A stretch of DNA of 64,000 bases from assembly GCA_900541465.1 (NCBI GenBank), contig UQJY01000001.1, positions 105,351-169,350 on the forward strand, in the 5' to 3' direction. Positions within the stretch are counted from its first letter, which is position 1; every line of letters starts with the position of its first letter. Shown here piece by piece: positions 28,685 through 37,893 of this stretch. The translations under genes and the position numbers were made by a program. The stretch comes from an uncultured Fusobacterium sp. Lineage in GTDB: Bacteria; Fusobacteriota; Fusobacteriia; Fusobacteriales; Fusobacteriaceae. Below the pieces are notes generated by a model. The model did not search any database and was not told where the DNA came from. It saw only the letters and a list, made by a program, of their open reading frames with translations.

Positions 28685-29634
28685 TGAAAAAACTTTTTTA
28701 TTTTTTATTGTGCTTATTTCTTTTCACAGCTTGTGATAATATAGTTTTAAGAAAAGATAAAAGCGAAAGAATAACTTTTAACGAAACACTTCCTAATGGG
28801 GAGTATTCTCTTTATATGTATGAAGTAAAATATCCTGAAAAACAGGAAGAAAAAATTGCTTTTATGTCAGAATTTGAAAACTTTTTAGAAAACGGAGTTG
28901 AAGGATATGAAAGAGATACAAATTTTATTCTTCCAAAAGCTCTTTATGAAGATGTGGAAAGTATTCTTGCTGATGAGGGAATAGGAGATGAGAGAGCATT
29001 TTTTAAATCAGCTTCTTTTATAGATGAAGAGGATAAAAAAATAATAGACAGAGAAACAAAATCTGTAAAAACTCCAATGGACGGGGGAGAAATTCAAAAA
29101 TATCTGAATAAGCAGTATTATCATATTCTTTCTCTTGCAGGAAGGGAAAATGAATACAGAGAAAGTTTCTTTTACACAGAATATGACAAAAGAAAAATAA
29201 CTTCTGAATATATAAATAAAAGAGAAAATCTAAAAAAATTTCTTTCTGAAAAGAAAAAAGATTTTTTTGTGCTTGCAGAAAGCAGAGATGAACTTAAAAA
29301 TTACGAAGACGATATGGTTTATTTAAATGAATATGACAGCAGACTTGAAAAATCTATTTTAGAGGGAAAAGAGATTTTAAAATCTCCTGTTACAGTGATA
29401 AAAAGCGATAAATATAAAGGGTATGTTTTAAATGGAAATAATCTTGTATTTTTTGACGGCAACGGAAAAGAAGAACTTAACTATTTCAGAAGATATAATT
29501 TTAATGTAAAAGTTAAAAAAATAGATAATTTTAATATTTCAAACTTTATTACTGACGATGAACAGGTTGAAATATCTGTTCTTCTTGGCAGAAAAAAATA
29601 TGTACCTAAAAGACCTTTGGAGGAAAAATTTTAG
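28684..29634 (+). CDS. putative lipoprotein, function unknown
   Basis: 316 residues. Signal ends FTAC with lipidation cysteine at 17. The mature part is highly charged with a predicted coiled-coil-like middle (about 170-220) and no motif I recognise. It overlaps the uvrC stop by one base (TAATG) and is followed 13 bp later by a SpoIIE-type phosphatase gene, so it is translationally coupled in the rapZ-uvrC transcript. Confidence 0.7.
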   Translation: MKKLFYFLLCLFLFTACDNIVLRKDKSERITFNETLPNGEYSLYMYEVKYPEKQEEKIAFMSEFENFLENGVEGYERDTNFILPKALYEDVESILADEGIGDERAFFKSASFIDEEDKKIIDRETKSVKTPMDGGEIQKYLNKQYYHILSLAGRENEYRESFFYTEYDKRKITSEYINKRENLKKFLSEKKKDFFVLAESRDELKNYEDDMVYLNEYDSRLEKSILEGKEILKSPVTVIKSDKYKGYVLNGNNLVFFDGNGKEELNYFRRYNFNVKVKKIDNFNISNFITDDEQVEISVLLGRKKYVPKRPLEEKF

Positions 29635-29647
29635 CTGGAGGATATAA

Positions 29648-31159
29648 ATGATAGTTTACATAGTTGTTTTGGTTTTGATGGGGATTTTCTTCCTCCTGCT
29701 TAGAAACCAAGAAAAAGAAAATGTTCATGTGATGGAAAAAGTTTTAAGAAGTCTTAAAGAGAAAAAACTTTATGATAAGATTCCTCCTGAACTGAAAGAA
29801 CAATATATAGAAACTCTTCATAAAATAATAAAGCAGGATTTAGAGCTTGATAATTCTATTGAAGAACTTAGAGAATACAGAAAAGAACTAGAAGTAACAT
29901 ATAATGCTCTTGTAGATAAATCAAGAAAATTGGAATACAGTAATCAGGTTCTTGAAACAAGGGTAACAAATCTTTCAAATATAAATTCACTTTCAAGGAC
30001 AGTTCTTTCAATAGTTGAGCTTGACCATATAATAAATATTATATTAGATGCTTACTTTGTTCTTACAGGAGCAAAAAAAGTTTCTCTTTATCTTTGGGAA
30101 GAGGGAAAACTTATAAATAAGCAGACAAGGGGAAATGTAAATTTTAGAGGAGAGGTTTCTTATCCTATTGAAATTTTACAAAAATTTACATATCAAGATT
30201 ATAAAAGAGTGTATGAAGAACTTAAAAAAGGATTTCAGATTTCTCCAGATGAAGTTATAGTTGTATCTCCGCTTCTTGTAAAAGGAAAAGAACTTGGAGT
30301 TATATTTATAATTGAAGATAAAAATAAATTTATCGGAAATGATGAAGAAACAATATCAGCTCTTACAATTCAAGTTGCTATTGCTATAAATAATGCAAAA
30401 ATTTATGCTGATTTAAGAGTAAAAGAAAGAATTTCACAGGAACTTGAAGTTGCCTCAAGAATTCAAAAAACAATTCTTCCTAAAAATATTACAAATATTT
30501 ACGGGCTTCAGATTGCAAACTATTTTGAGCCTGCAAAAGAAGTCGGTGGAGACTATTACGACTACACAGTAAAAGATGATGAAAATGTTTCAATCACTAT
30601 TGCAGATGTAAGCGGAAAAGGAGTTCCTGCAGCATTTCTTATGGCACTTGGTCGTTCAATTTTAAAAACTCTTGAAAGACAGGGGCAGAGTCCTGCAGAT
30701 AATCTTAGAAATTTAAATCAGATTATTTATCCTGATATTACAGAAGATATGTTTATTACAATGCTTCACAGTAATTTTAACAATAAAACAAAAATTCTTA
30801 CCTATTCAAATGCAGGGCATAATCCGTTAATAGTTTACAGAGCAAAAGAAGATAAAGTGGAGCTTCATTCTGTAAAAGGTGTTGCAATAGGATTTATGCA
30901 GGGATACAATTACAAACAGGGAGAACTTAAACTTGAAAAAGGAGATATAGTTCTTTATTATACAGATGGAATTACAGAGGCAGAAAATCCAAATAAAGAA
31001 CTTTTTGGATTTGAGAGATTAGAAAAAGTTATTTATGACAACAGATATAATGATGTGGATACTATAAAAGAAAATATTTTAAATGAGATAAATATTTTTA
31101 GACGTGATTATCCGCAGGTTGATGATTTAACATTTGTGGTAATAAAGAATGTAGAATAA
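29648..31159 (+). CDS. membrane-anchored GAF and SpoIIE/RsbU-type PP2C phosphatase
   Basis: 503 residues. N-terminal transmembrane helix (about 2-18), coiled coil (about 55-115), GAF-like sensor domain (about 120-255) and a PP2C-type serine phosphatase domain (about 285-500) with FEPAKEVGGDYYDY, ITIADVSGKGVPAAFLMA and YYTDGITEAENP. Such proteins usually dephosphorylate anti-sigma-factor antagonists in partner-switching pathways; no antagonist or anti-sigma factor is adjacent here, so the target is unknown. Confidence 0.9.
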   Translation: MIVYIVVLVLMGIFFLLLRNQEKENVHVMEKVLRSLKEKKLYDKIPPELKEQYIETLHKIIKQDLELDNSIEELREYRKELEVTYNALVDKSRKLEYSNQVLETRVTNLSNINSLSRTVLSIVELDHIINIILDAYFVLTGAKKVSLYLWEEGKLINKQTRGNVNFRGEVSYPIEILQKFTYQDYKRVYEELKKGFQISPDEVIVVSPLLVKGKELGVIFIIEDKNKFIGNDEETISALTIQVAIAINNAKIYADLRVKERISQELEVASRIQKTILPKNITNIYGLQIANYFEPAKEVGGDYYDYTVKDDENVSITIADVSGKGVPAAFLMALGRSILKTLERQGQSPADNLRNLNQIIYPDITEDMFITMLHSNFNNKTKILTYSNAGHNPLIVYRAKEDKVELHSVKGVAIGFMQGYNYKQGELKLEKGDIVLYYTDGITEAENPNKELFGFERLEKVIYDNRYNDVDTIKENILNEINIFRRDYPQVDDLTFVVIKNVE

Positions 31160-31161
31160 TT

Positions 31162-31330
31162 ATTACTTTTCTTTTGACAGCAAAAGAAAAGTAATCAAAA
31201 GAAAACTGCCCTACTGGTGAAAAATAATTTTATTAATTTTGTTCTCAAAGCCAAAATTCATAAACTCACTTCGTTCAAACATATGAATTTTTACGCTTTG
31301 TTCACTGCATTAATCACAAATTATTTTTCA
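31162..31330. repeat. interspersed hairpin element, copy B
   Basis: First hairpin: perfect 14-bp arms ATTACTTTTCTTTT / AAAAGAAAAGTAAT around a 6-base loop. Outer stem: TGAAAAATAATTT / AAATTATTTTTCA. Inner stem: AAAATTCATA / TATGAATTTT. Layout matches copy A although the stem sequences differ. Between the phosphatase gene and yqhQ. Confidence 0.8.
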
Positions 31331-31438
31331 ATGCAGGGAAAATTTTAAAAATTGAAAATATTTTCAATCTACGAAAATTTTATATTTAATATTAATAAGC
31401 GGAAAAATGAAAAAATAAATGGAAAAGTTAGGAGAAAT

Positions 31439-32353
31439 ATGGAAAGAAAAAAATGTGCCAATGTGGGAGGTCAGGCTGTCATTGAAGGTGTTATGATGAG
31501 AAACAGCTCTCTTCTTGCAACGGCTGTGAGAAAACCAAACGGAGATATAGTTTACAAAAAGACTGTGTTTTCTGATAAAAGAACAAAATTTACAAAAATT
31601 CCTTTTGTAAGAGGAGCTGTTGTTCTTTTTGATTCTCTTGTATTAGGGATAAAAGAGCTTACATTTTCTGCAAATCAAAGTGAAGAAAATGAAGAAGAAC
31701 AGCTTTCAAATAAAGAAGCAGTGATGACAACTGTTGTTTCTCTGGCACTGGGAATAGGGCTTTTTATGGTTCTTCCATCAATTCTTGGGGGATTTATTTT
31801 TAAGCATGACAGAATTTATGCAAATATAACGGAAGCATTTTTAAGGCTTGTTTTCTTTTTAATATATATTTGGGGAATTTCTTTTTCTAAAGACGTGAGA
31901 AGGGTTTTTGAATATCATGGGGCAGAGCATAAAACAATTTATGCTTATGAAAATGGAGATGAACTTACAGCTGATAATGCAAAAAAATATACAACTCTTC
32001 ATCCAAGATGCGGGACAAGTTTTCTTCTTATAGTTATGCTTACAGCTATAATTGTTTTTAGTGCAATGGATTTTATAATTCCTGTCCCTAAAACTGTAGT
32101 TGGAAAAGTCGGGCTTAAAGTTGTGCTTCGTGTAGGGCTTATGCCTTTAATTGCAGGGATATCTTATGAACTTCAAAGATATTCAAGCAATCATCTGGAT
32201 AAATTGTGGGTAAGAATTCTTGCTTCTCCGGGGCTTGCACTTCAAAAGATAACAACTAAAGAGCCGGATAAGAGCCAGCTTGAAGTAGCTGTTGTTGCAA
32301 TGAAGGCGGCACTTGGGATGGAAATAGATAATGCCACAGAAGTGTATCAGTAA
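31439..32353 (+). CDS. yqhQ: DUF1385 membrane protein YqhQ
   Basis: 304 residues. Starts with the conserved NVGGQAVIEGVMMRNS, contains FEYHGAEHKTIYAYE, ITLHPRCGTSF-like and LWVRILASPGLALQKITTKEP segments, and about four transmembrane helices (about 95-260). Function not established in the family. The ATG at 31439 is chosen because TTAGGAG precedes it and the product starts at the conserved N-terminus; the longer frame overlaps the end of AT-rich non-conserved sequence. Confidence 0.88.
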   Translation: MERKKCANVGGQAVIEGVMMRNSSLLATAVRKPNGDIVYKKTVFSDKRTKFTKIPFVRGAVVLFDSLVLGIKELTFSANQSEENEEEQLSNKEAVMTTVVSLALGIGLFMVLPSILGGFIFKHDRIYANITEAFLRLVFFLIYIWGISFSKDVRRVFEYHGAEHKTIYAYENGDELTADNAKKYTTLHPRCGTSFLLIVMLTAIIVFSAMDFIIPVPKTVVGKVGLKVVLRVGLMPLIAGISYELQRYSSNHLDKLWVRILASPGLALQKITTKEPDKSQLEVAVVAMKAALGMEIDNATEVYQ

Positions 32354-32515
32354 AATATTAAAATAAAATTTATTATAAAAAAATATCTGCTATTTATATT
32401 GTTTGCTTCACTAAAAATGACAAACTCGCTTTGCTCAGACATGTCATTTTTAAGCGTTCAGCTCACTGCATAAATTACGCAGATATTTTTAATCTCATAA
32501 ATTTTATTTAATATT
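32354..32515. repeat. interspersed hairpin element, copy C (compact)
   Basis: Perfect outer stem AAAAATATCTGC (32379-32390) / GCAGATATTTTT (32479-32490), extended outwards by a nearly perfect 19-bp inverted repeat (32354-32373 with 32497-32515). Inner stem AAAAATGACA / TGTCATTTTT. It lacks the first hairpin of the other copies but shares the core sequences CACTAAAAATGA, AAACTCGC and CTCACTGCATAAAT. Confidence 0.8.
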
Positions 32516-32542
32516 TAATTGCTTTGTTGAAAGGAAAAAGGA

Positions 32543-33259
32543 ATGGAAAAAGAAATTTATGAAATAGAAATAAATGAAACAGGAAAATTTTTAGAAAGAC
32601 CTAATAGATTTATCTGTGAAGCTGAGCTTTCAGATGGAAAAATTGTCACTGCTCATGTTCATGATTCTGGAAGAATAAAAGAGCTTCTTTATAAAGGAAA
32701 CAGTGTTTCACTTAGAAAAGCCAAAGATACATCAAAAAGAAAAACAGAGTGGGATTTAATTTCTGCAAAGGCGGAAGATGGAGAAGATATTCTTTTAAAT
32801 TCATCTTTTCACAGATATATTTCTGAAAATATTTTAAGAGACGGGGAAATTTCTCCTCTTGGAAAGGCAGACAATGTAAAAGCAGAAGTAAAATATGGTC
32901 ACAGCCGTCTTGATTATCTTTTAGAAAAAGATGGAGAAAAAATCTGGATAGAAGTAAAAGGGGTTTCTCTTTCAGAAAATAAACATGCAGTATTTCCAGA
33001 TGCTCCAAGCACAAGAGCCTGCAAACATCTTGAAACTTTAATGGAACTTAAAGAAAAAGGGGACAGGGCTGGAGTTCTTCTTTTAATTTTCAGAGACTCA
33101 AATGATTTTTCTCCAAATTTTAAAACAGACCCAGATTTTTCGGAACTTTTTTATAAAGCAATAGAAAAAGGTGTTGAAATCTATCCTGTCCAGCTGAAAC
33201 TTAAAAATGGAAAAATTTATTATACAGATAAAAAAATAAGAATACTTCCTAAAAAATAG
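32543..33259 (+). CDS. sfsA: SfsA family DNA-binding/nuclease-fold protein
   Basis: 238 residues, normal length. N-terminal OB-like part (RPNRFICEAELSDG, HVHDSGRIKELL), then the PD-(D/E)XK-like core SRLDYLLEKDGEKIWIEVKG with FPDAPSTRACKHLETL. Originally described in E. coli as sugar fermentation stimulation protein; the biochemical role is still unclear. Confidence 0.93.
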   Translation: MEKEIYEIEINETGKFLERPNRFICEAELSDGKIVTAHVHDSGRIKELLYKGNSVSLRKAKDTSKRKTEWDLISAKAEDGEDILLNSSFHRYISENILRDGEISPLGKADNVKAEVKYGHSRLDYLLEKDGEKIWIEVKGVSLSENKHAVFPDAPSTRACKHLETLMELKEKGDRAGVLLLIFRDSNDFSPNFKTDPDFSELFYKAIEKGVEIYPVQLKLKNGKIYYTDKKIRILPKK

Positions 33260-33332
33260 CTGAAAATTTATAGTTTCTACGTTAAAGGAAATACTCAAGA
33301 ATATAAATTTATAAAATTAGGAGGAGTTTTAA

Positions 33333-34367
33333 ATGGAAAAAAATTATTATATGTTAAGAATGTTAAATTATGAAAGAAAATTTTCAAATAAATTGTTTTA
33401 TAACTATAATTATATTACAATAGGCTGGAGTTTTTTTAATGAGGCTTATAATGGAGATTATTTAAATGTTTACAAAAACAGCAATGATAAAGAAAAATTA
33501 TTAAGAGATACACTTGAAAAAACAGGTTGCAGCCTTGATGGAAGAAAAGTTGCATCACATAGAATACTTCATAAATTTTTAGAAATGAAAATAGGAGATA
33601 TAGTAATTATTCCTGATTATAAAACTTTTCATATTGCAGAGATAAAAAGTGAGCCGATTTTATTTAGTAAAATAAAAAATGAATGTGGTTTTGGTGAAAA
33701 TGATAATCCAGACATAGGATTTGTATATAAAATAGAAAAAGTTAAAAATTTATCTGGAAAAAGTGCAATATCTCGTGAAAAATTTGCTGATGGAACATTG
33801 ACTTCAAGATTAAAAGCTAGAAATGGTTTTTTAATAATAAATGACTTAAAATACTCAGTAGAGGAAAGTAAAAAGAATTTTTTAAATAATGAAGTTTTAA
33901 TATTAAGTGAAATTATAAAAGAAGGAAGTAGAAAGAATATAATAGAAGCTTTGAAAAAATGTTTATCACCAGATAAATTTGAAAAATTTTTAACAAATCT
34001 TATGATAAAATTAGGTGCAGATAAAGTTGATATTCCAAGTAAAAATAACAAAGAAAATGCTGTAGAAAATTATGCAGATGTTGATGTGATTGCTATTTTT
34101 GAAAAATTAAAACATATTATCTATATTCAAGCAAAATTTCATAATGGCAAGACAAGTGATTGGGCAGTAAAACAGCTTAATACTTATGATGGTGAAAAAG
34201 ATACAGAAAATGATTACACAACTGCTTATTGGGCAATAACAACAGGAGAATTTTCAGAACAAGCAAAGGAATATACTAAGAATTCAAATAAAAATATTCG
34301 CCTTATAGATCAATCAGAATTGGCAGATTTAATTTTAAGCATTGGAACAGAAAATTTGGATTTATAA
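33333..34367 (+). CDS. Mrr-like restriction endonuclease-fold protein
   Basis: 344 residues. The C-terminal domain has the Mrr-type nuclease core: FLTNLMIKLGADKVDIPSK, then Asp in NYADVDVIAIFE (about 249) and the Q-x-K motif in IIYIQAKFH (about 265). The N-terminal ~190 residues contain RILHKFLEMKIGDIVIIPDY and may be a modified-base-reading domain. Probably a type IV-like enzyme that cuts modified foreign DNA; no methyltransferase is adjacent. Nuclease fold fairly sure, biological role inferred. Confidence 0.75.
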   Translation: MEKNYYMLRMLNYERKFSNKLFYNYNYITIGWSFFNEAYNGDYLNVYKNSNDKEKLLRDTLEKTGCSLDGRKVASHRILHKFLEMKIGDIVIIPDYKTFHIAEIKSEPILFSKIKNECGFGENDNPDIGFVYKIEKVKNLSGKSAISREKFADGTLTSRLKARNGFLIINDLKYSVEESKKNFLNNEVLILSEIIKEGSRKNIIEALKKCLSPDKFEKFLTNLMIKLGADKVDIPSKNNKENAVENYADVDVIAIFEKLKHIIYIQAKFHNGKTSDWAVKQLNTYDGEKDTENDYTTAYWAITTGEFSEQAKEYTKNSNKNIRLIDQSELADLILSIGTENLDL

Positions 34368-34381
34368 AAATAATAAATAAA

Positions 34382-34427
34382 AAAGCTGATTATCTGAAAA
34401 TATTCAGACAGTCAGCTTTAATTTTTT
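34382..34427. terminator. bidirectional terminator between convergent genes
   Basis: AAAGCTGA / TCAGCTTT with an inner TCTGAA / TTCAGA stem; A run on the left and T run on the right, serving the nuclease gene and mrp. Confidence 0.88.
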
Positions 34428-35250
34428 ATGCTTCGTATTTAGAAGTTTTTTCTATAAGTCTGTTAATAATTTTTTCCATAGCTTCATGAGCAGCATTTTT
34501 TTCTTCTGAAGCGATGTAAGGGTGTCCGCTGTCTCCAGCTTCAACGATTTGAGGAATCATAGGAACTCTTCCTAAAAATTCTATATTTAAATCTTTTGCA
34601 GCTTTTTCTCCTCCGCCTGTTTTAAATATATCAATTCTTTCTCCACAGTGAGGGCATACAAATCCGCTCATGTTTTCAATAATTCCAAGAACAGGCATTC
34701 CAACCATTTGTGAGAATTTTACAGATTTTCTTGAGTCAAGTATTGCTACATCTTGTGGAGTTGTAACAATAACACTTCCGTCAAGGTCTCCTAAAGATTG
34801 TGCCATTGTAAGAGGTTCGTCTCCTGTTCCAGGCGGTAAATCTATAACAAGATAATCAAGTTCTCCCCAAGGAATATCTCCTAAAAATTGGTGGATAGCT
34901 CCTATTTTTGCAGGACCTCTCCAGATAACAGGGTCATCTGATGTTGGAAGGAAGAAACTTAGAGAAACAACTTTAAGTCTTCCGTCAAGAAGAGAAAGAG
35001 GTTCAAATGTAGCCATTTTCTGTCCTTCTTTTCCAAGCATTAAAGCAACGTTTGGTCCGTGAATATCAGCATCAACTATACCAACTTTATATCCTTTCAT
35101 TGCAAGTCCGTAAGCGATATTTGTAGACATTGTAGATTTTCCAACTCCGCCTTTACCACTCATAACGACTATTTTATGTTTAATCTTTTCCATATTGTTT
35201 TTAACTCTAAGGTCAAGGTCGCTCATAGGTTTTGTTCCATGATTAGTCAT
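34426..35250 (-). CDS. mrp: Mrp/ApbC-type iron-sulfur carrier ATPase
   Basis: 274 residues. Deviant Walker [14 protein letters not shown] (about 34-46), VDADIHGPN and [15 protein letters not shown] motifs, and the C-P-H-C pair (about 199-202) that binds a bridging 4Fe-4S cluster between subunits. It delivers Fe-S clusters to target proteins. GAGGAG lies about ten bases before the ATG, and a perfect palindrome at 35285-35305 lies in its promoter region. Confidence 0.93.
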   Translation of the reverse strand: MTNHGTKPMSDLDLRVKNNMEKIKHKIVVMSGKGGVGKSTMSTNIAYGLAMKGYKVGIVDADIHGPNVALMLGKEGQKMATFEPLSLLDGRLKVVSLSFFLPTSDDPVIWRGPAKIGAIHQFLGDIPWGELDYLVIDLPPGTGDEPLTMAQSLGDLDGSVIVTTPQDVAILDSRKSVKFSQMVGMPVLGIIENMSGFVCPHCGERIDIFKTGGGEKAAKDLNIEFLGRVPMIPQIVEAGDSGHPYIASEEKNAAHEAMEKIINRLIEKTSKYEA

Positions 35251-35284
35251 ATGTTTTCATCTCCTCATTAAAATGTTAATCAAA

Positions 35285-35305
35285 AGTATACTTATTAAGT
35301 ATACT
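35285..35305. promoter_or_regulatory. perfect palindrome upstream of mrp
   Basis: AGTATACTT-ATT-AAGTATACT: 9-bp arms with a 3-bp centre, between divergent mrp and a CoA-transferase gene and 35 bp before the mrp start. Likely a regulator site; the regulator cannot be named from this window. Confidence 0.55.
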
Positions 35306-35444
35306 CCTTTATATAATTTATGTCAACGTGATGAAGTCACTTTATTTTGTAAGTTATAAAATTTTGTTTTAAACGGCTGTTTGTGATTTTTTATAAATTT
35401 ATGTTAGAATATAAATAAAAAATAAGTTAAAAGGAGCTGAAGAA

Positions 35445-36641
35445 ATGGGAGCATTAAATGGATTAAAAATATTAGATTTTTCAACATTACTTCCCGGGCC
35501 TTATGCAACACTTATGCTTGGAGATTTGGGAGCAGACATAATAAAGATAAGTTCACCTGATAAAGCTGATATAGTTGCAGATTATCCTCCGTATATAGAG
35601 GGAACAAAACTTTCAGCAAACCAAGCATGGCTTGGAAGAAATAAAAGAAATCTGTTTTTAAATCTTAAAACTGAAAAAGGTGCTGAGATTATAAAAAAAC
35701 TTATAATGGAATATGATATTATTGTGGAGCAGTTTAGACCTGGAGTAATGGAACGTCTTGGTCTGGGATATGAAGATTTAAAAAAAATAAATCCAAAAAT
35801 TATTTACTGTTCACTTACAGGTTACGGGCAGACAGGACCTATGAAAAATAGTGCAGGACATGATATAAATTATCTTGCAAGAAGCGGGAATATGAATTAT
35901 TCTGGAAGAGAAAAAGCAGGACCTGTTCTTACAAATATGCAGATAGCAGATATCGGTGTAGGTTCTCTTCATTCTGTAATAGGAATTCTTACAGCTGTAT
36001 ATTACAGAACAATGACAGGAAAAGGACAGTATATAGATATATCAATGTTTGACGGACTTCTTCCTTTTAATGCAATGGAAGGAGCGGCATTTTTAGTAAA
36101 CGGAATAGAACCTCAAAGAGAAAAAACAAGGCTTAACGGCGGAAGTGCCTACGATTTTTATGAAACAAAGGACCATAGATATTTAAGTGTGGGGTCGCTT
36201 GAACCTAAATTTTGGAAAAATTTCTGTGAATGTATAGAACTTCCTGAACTTATAAAAGAAACGGTTATGCTTCATGATATAAATTCTTTAAAAGAAAAAA
36301 TAAGAAAAAGAATTTTAGAAAAAGATTTAAAAGAGTGGAATGAAATTTTTAAGGGAAAAGATGTGTGTGTTGAGCCTGTTCAGACAATGAGAGAAGCAAT
36401 GCTTGAAGACAGCCACGTAAAAGCAAGAAATCTTATTGCTGATGTAAAAGTTGCAGGAGAAAATGAAAGAACAGTTAAACAGATGACAACTCCTATAAAA
36501 CTTTCTGAATCTCCTATTGAATATAAAGAAACAGGCTACCCTTTAGGATATCATACAGAGGAAATTTTAAAAGAAATAGGATATACTCTTGAAGAGATAG
36601 AAAAATTGGAAAAAGAAAAAGTTACAGCAGTATTAAAATAG
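35445..36641 (+). CDS. class III CoA-transferase (CaiB/BaiF family)
   Basis: 398 residues. Family features: GLKILDFSTLLPGPYATLML at the N-terminus, GADIIKI, the WLGRNKRNLFLNLK segment, YCSLTGYGQTGP, and the probable catalytic aspartate in QIADIGVGS (about residue 168). Moves CoA between carboxylic acids, or acts as an acyl-CoA racemase in some members; substrate not determinable here. Single gene with its own ribosome site AAAAGGAG. Confidence 0.9.
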   Translation: MGALNGLKILDFSTLLPGPYATLMLGDLGADIIKISSPDKADIVADYPPYIEGTKLSANQAWLGRNKRNLFLNLKTEKGAEIIKKLIMEYDIIVEQFRPGVMERLGLGYEDLKKINPKIIYCSLTGYGQTGPMKNSAGHDINYLARSGNMNYSGREKAGPVLTNMQIADIGVGSLHSVIGILTAVYYRTMTGKGQYIDISMFDGLLPFNAMEGAAFLVNGIEPQREKTRLNGGSAYDFYETKDHRYLSVGSLEPKFWKNFCECIELPELIKETVMLHDINSLKEKIRKRILEKDLKEWNEIFKGKDVCVEPVQTMREAMLEDSHVKARNLIADVKVAGENERTVKQMTTPIKLSESPIEYKETGYPLGYHTEEILKEIGYTLEEIEKLEKEKVTAVLK

Positions 36642-36815
36642 TTTAAAAAGTATTTTCCAAATAAAAAAATTAGGGTATAATTATAATATAAATGAGTGAT
36701 TTGTTAGAAAATAATTTTTTGTAAAATTAAAAAAGGAAATTTTTAATTAAAATCGAAAAATATATAAAAGAAAACAAAATGTTTACACTGCATCTTAAAG
36801 GAGGAGCGGATTGTT

Positions 36816-37214
36816 ATGAAAAAAATACTTATACCTTTGGACGGAACAGAAAGAAGCATGCACTCAATAGACCTTGTAAAAAATCTTTACAAGAAAGATG
36901 AAATTGAAATTACTCTTTTGTATATAAAAGAGGATGTTAAAAATATGATTATGGAAGAAGATCTTATAGCAGCAGAAAAAGATATGCAGAAAATGACAGC
37001 TCCTGCTGTGAAAGAACTAGCAGGGTATAAATTAAACTGCGAGTTTGGTCTTATTGATCCGGGAACAGAAATAGTAAAACGTGCTGTAATGAACAGTATA
37101 GATATAATTATTATGACAAAATCAACAAAGAAAGGACTTACACGTATGATTGGATCTGTAACAAGCTATGTTGTAAGAAATGCTCCTTGTATTGTTATGA
37201 TAGTTCCAGAATAA
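36816..37214 (+). CDS. universal stress protein (UspA fold)
   Basis: 132 residues, single Usp domain: MKKILIPLDGTERSMHSIDL at the N-terminus, DIIIMTKSTKKG in the middle and VVRNAPCIVMIV at the end. The canonical ATP-loop glycine pattern G-x2-G-x9-G is not complete (RMIGSVTSYVV), so ATP binding is uncertain. Own transcript with terminator directly after. Confidence 0.85.
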   Translation: MKKILIPLDGTERSMHSIDLVKNLYKKDEIEITLLYIKEDVKNMIMEEDLIAAEKDMQKMTAPAVKELAGYKLNCEFGLIDPGTEIVKRAVMNSIDIIIMTKSTKKGLTRMIGSVTSYVVRNAPCIVMIVPE

Positions 37215-37217
37215 AAT

Positions 37218-37244
37218 AAAAAGACTGCAAAGGCAGTCTTTTTT
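37218..37244 (+). terminator. terminator after the Usp gene
   Basis: AAAAAGACTGC / GCAGTCTTTTT stem with a short loop and T run. Confidence 0.92.
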
Positions 37245-37265
37245 AATGAAATTAAGGGAGAGATA

Positions 37266-37772
37266 ATGTTATTTAGAAAATCAGAAAAAAAAGATGTACA
37301 AAATATAATGGAAATAATAAATGAAGCAAAGGAATATTTTCGTGAAAACGGTATAGACCAGTGGCAGAACGGCTACCCCAATGAAGAAAGTATTTTAGGA
37401 GATATAGCAGAGGGAGAAAATTATGTGCTTTGTGATGAAAATGGAGATATTCTTGCTTCATGTGCAATCTCATTCAGAGAAGAAAAAAATTATCTTGTAA
37501 TAGAAAGAGGGGAATGGAAAAGCCAAAATCCATATGCTGTTGTGCATAGGGTTGCTGTGAGAAATGATTTAAAAGGAAAAGGGCTTTCTGGAATTTTAAT
37601 GAAAGAAGCTGAAAAAATGTGTGGCGAAAAAAATATAAAAAGCATAAGAATAGATACTCACGAAGATAATAAATCTATGCAGAAATTAATTCTAAAATGT
37701 GGTTTTGAATATTGCGGGATTATTTATGTGGCAGACGGAACAGAAAGATTTGCATATGAAAAAATTTTGTAA
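37266..37772 (+). CDS. GNAT-family N-acetyltransferase
   Basis: 168 residues. The acetyl-CoA binding motif A lies in VHRVAVRNDLKGKGLSGILM (about 97-116), followed by IDTHEDNKSMQKLILKCGF, a typical GNAT motif B region. Substrate unknown. Follows the Usp terminator closely with GGGAGAG before the ATG. Confidence 0.87.
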   Translation: MLFRKSEKKDVQNIMEIINEAKEYFRENGIDQWQNGYPNEESILGDIAEGENYVLCDENGDILASCAISFREEKNYLVIERGEWKSQNPYAVVHRVAVRNDLKGKGLSGILMKEAEKMCGEKNIKSIRIDTHEDNKSMQKLILKCGFEYCGIIYVADGTERFAYEKIL

Positions 37773-37800
37773 TTCCCAATATTAAAAAAATATTTCTCAA

Positions 37801-37848
37801 TGTAAAAGAATTGTAAACAAATTTGAATGAAATGTAAAAAATTGTTAA
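37801..37848 (+). promoter_or_regulatory. TGTAAA repeat array, possible Pho-box
   Basis: TGTAAA at 37801, 37812 and 37833 and TGTTAA at 37843, spaced by 10-11 bp or twice that. On the other strand these read TTTACA, close to the TT(A/C/T)ACA repeats bound by PhoP in Firmicutes. They lie just upstream of a phosphate-type cotransporter, which supports phosphate-responsive control (inference). Confidence 0.4.
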
Positions 37849-37893
37849 AATTTTTTTACACGGATTTAATATTGAAAAAATTCAGGAGGAGAA

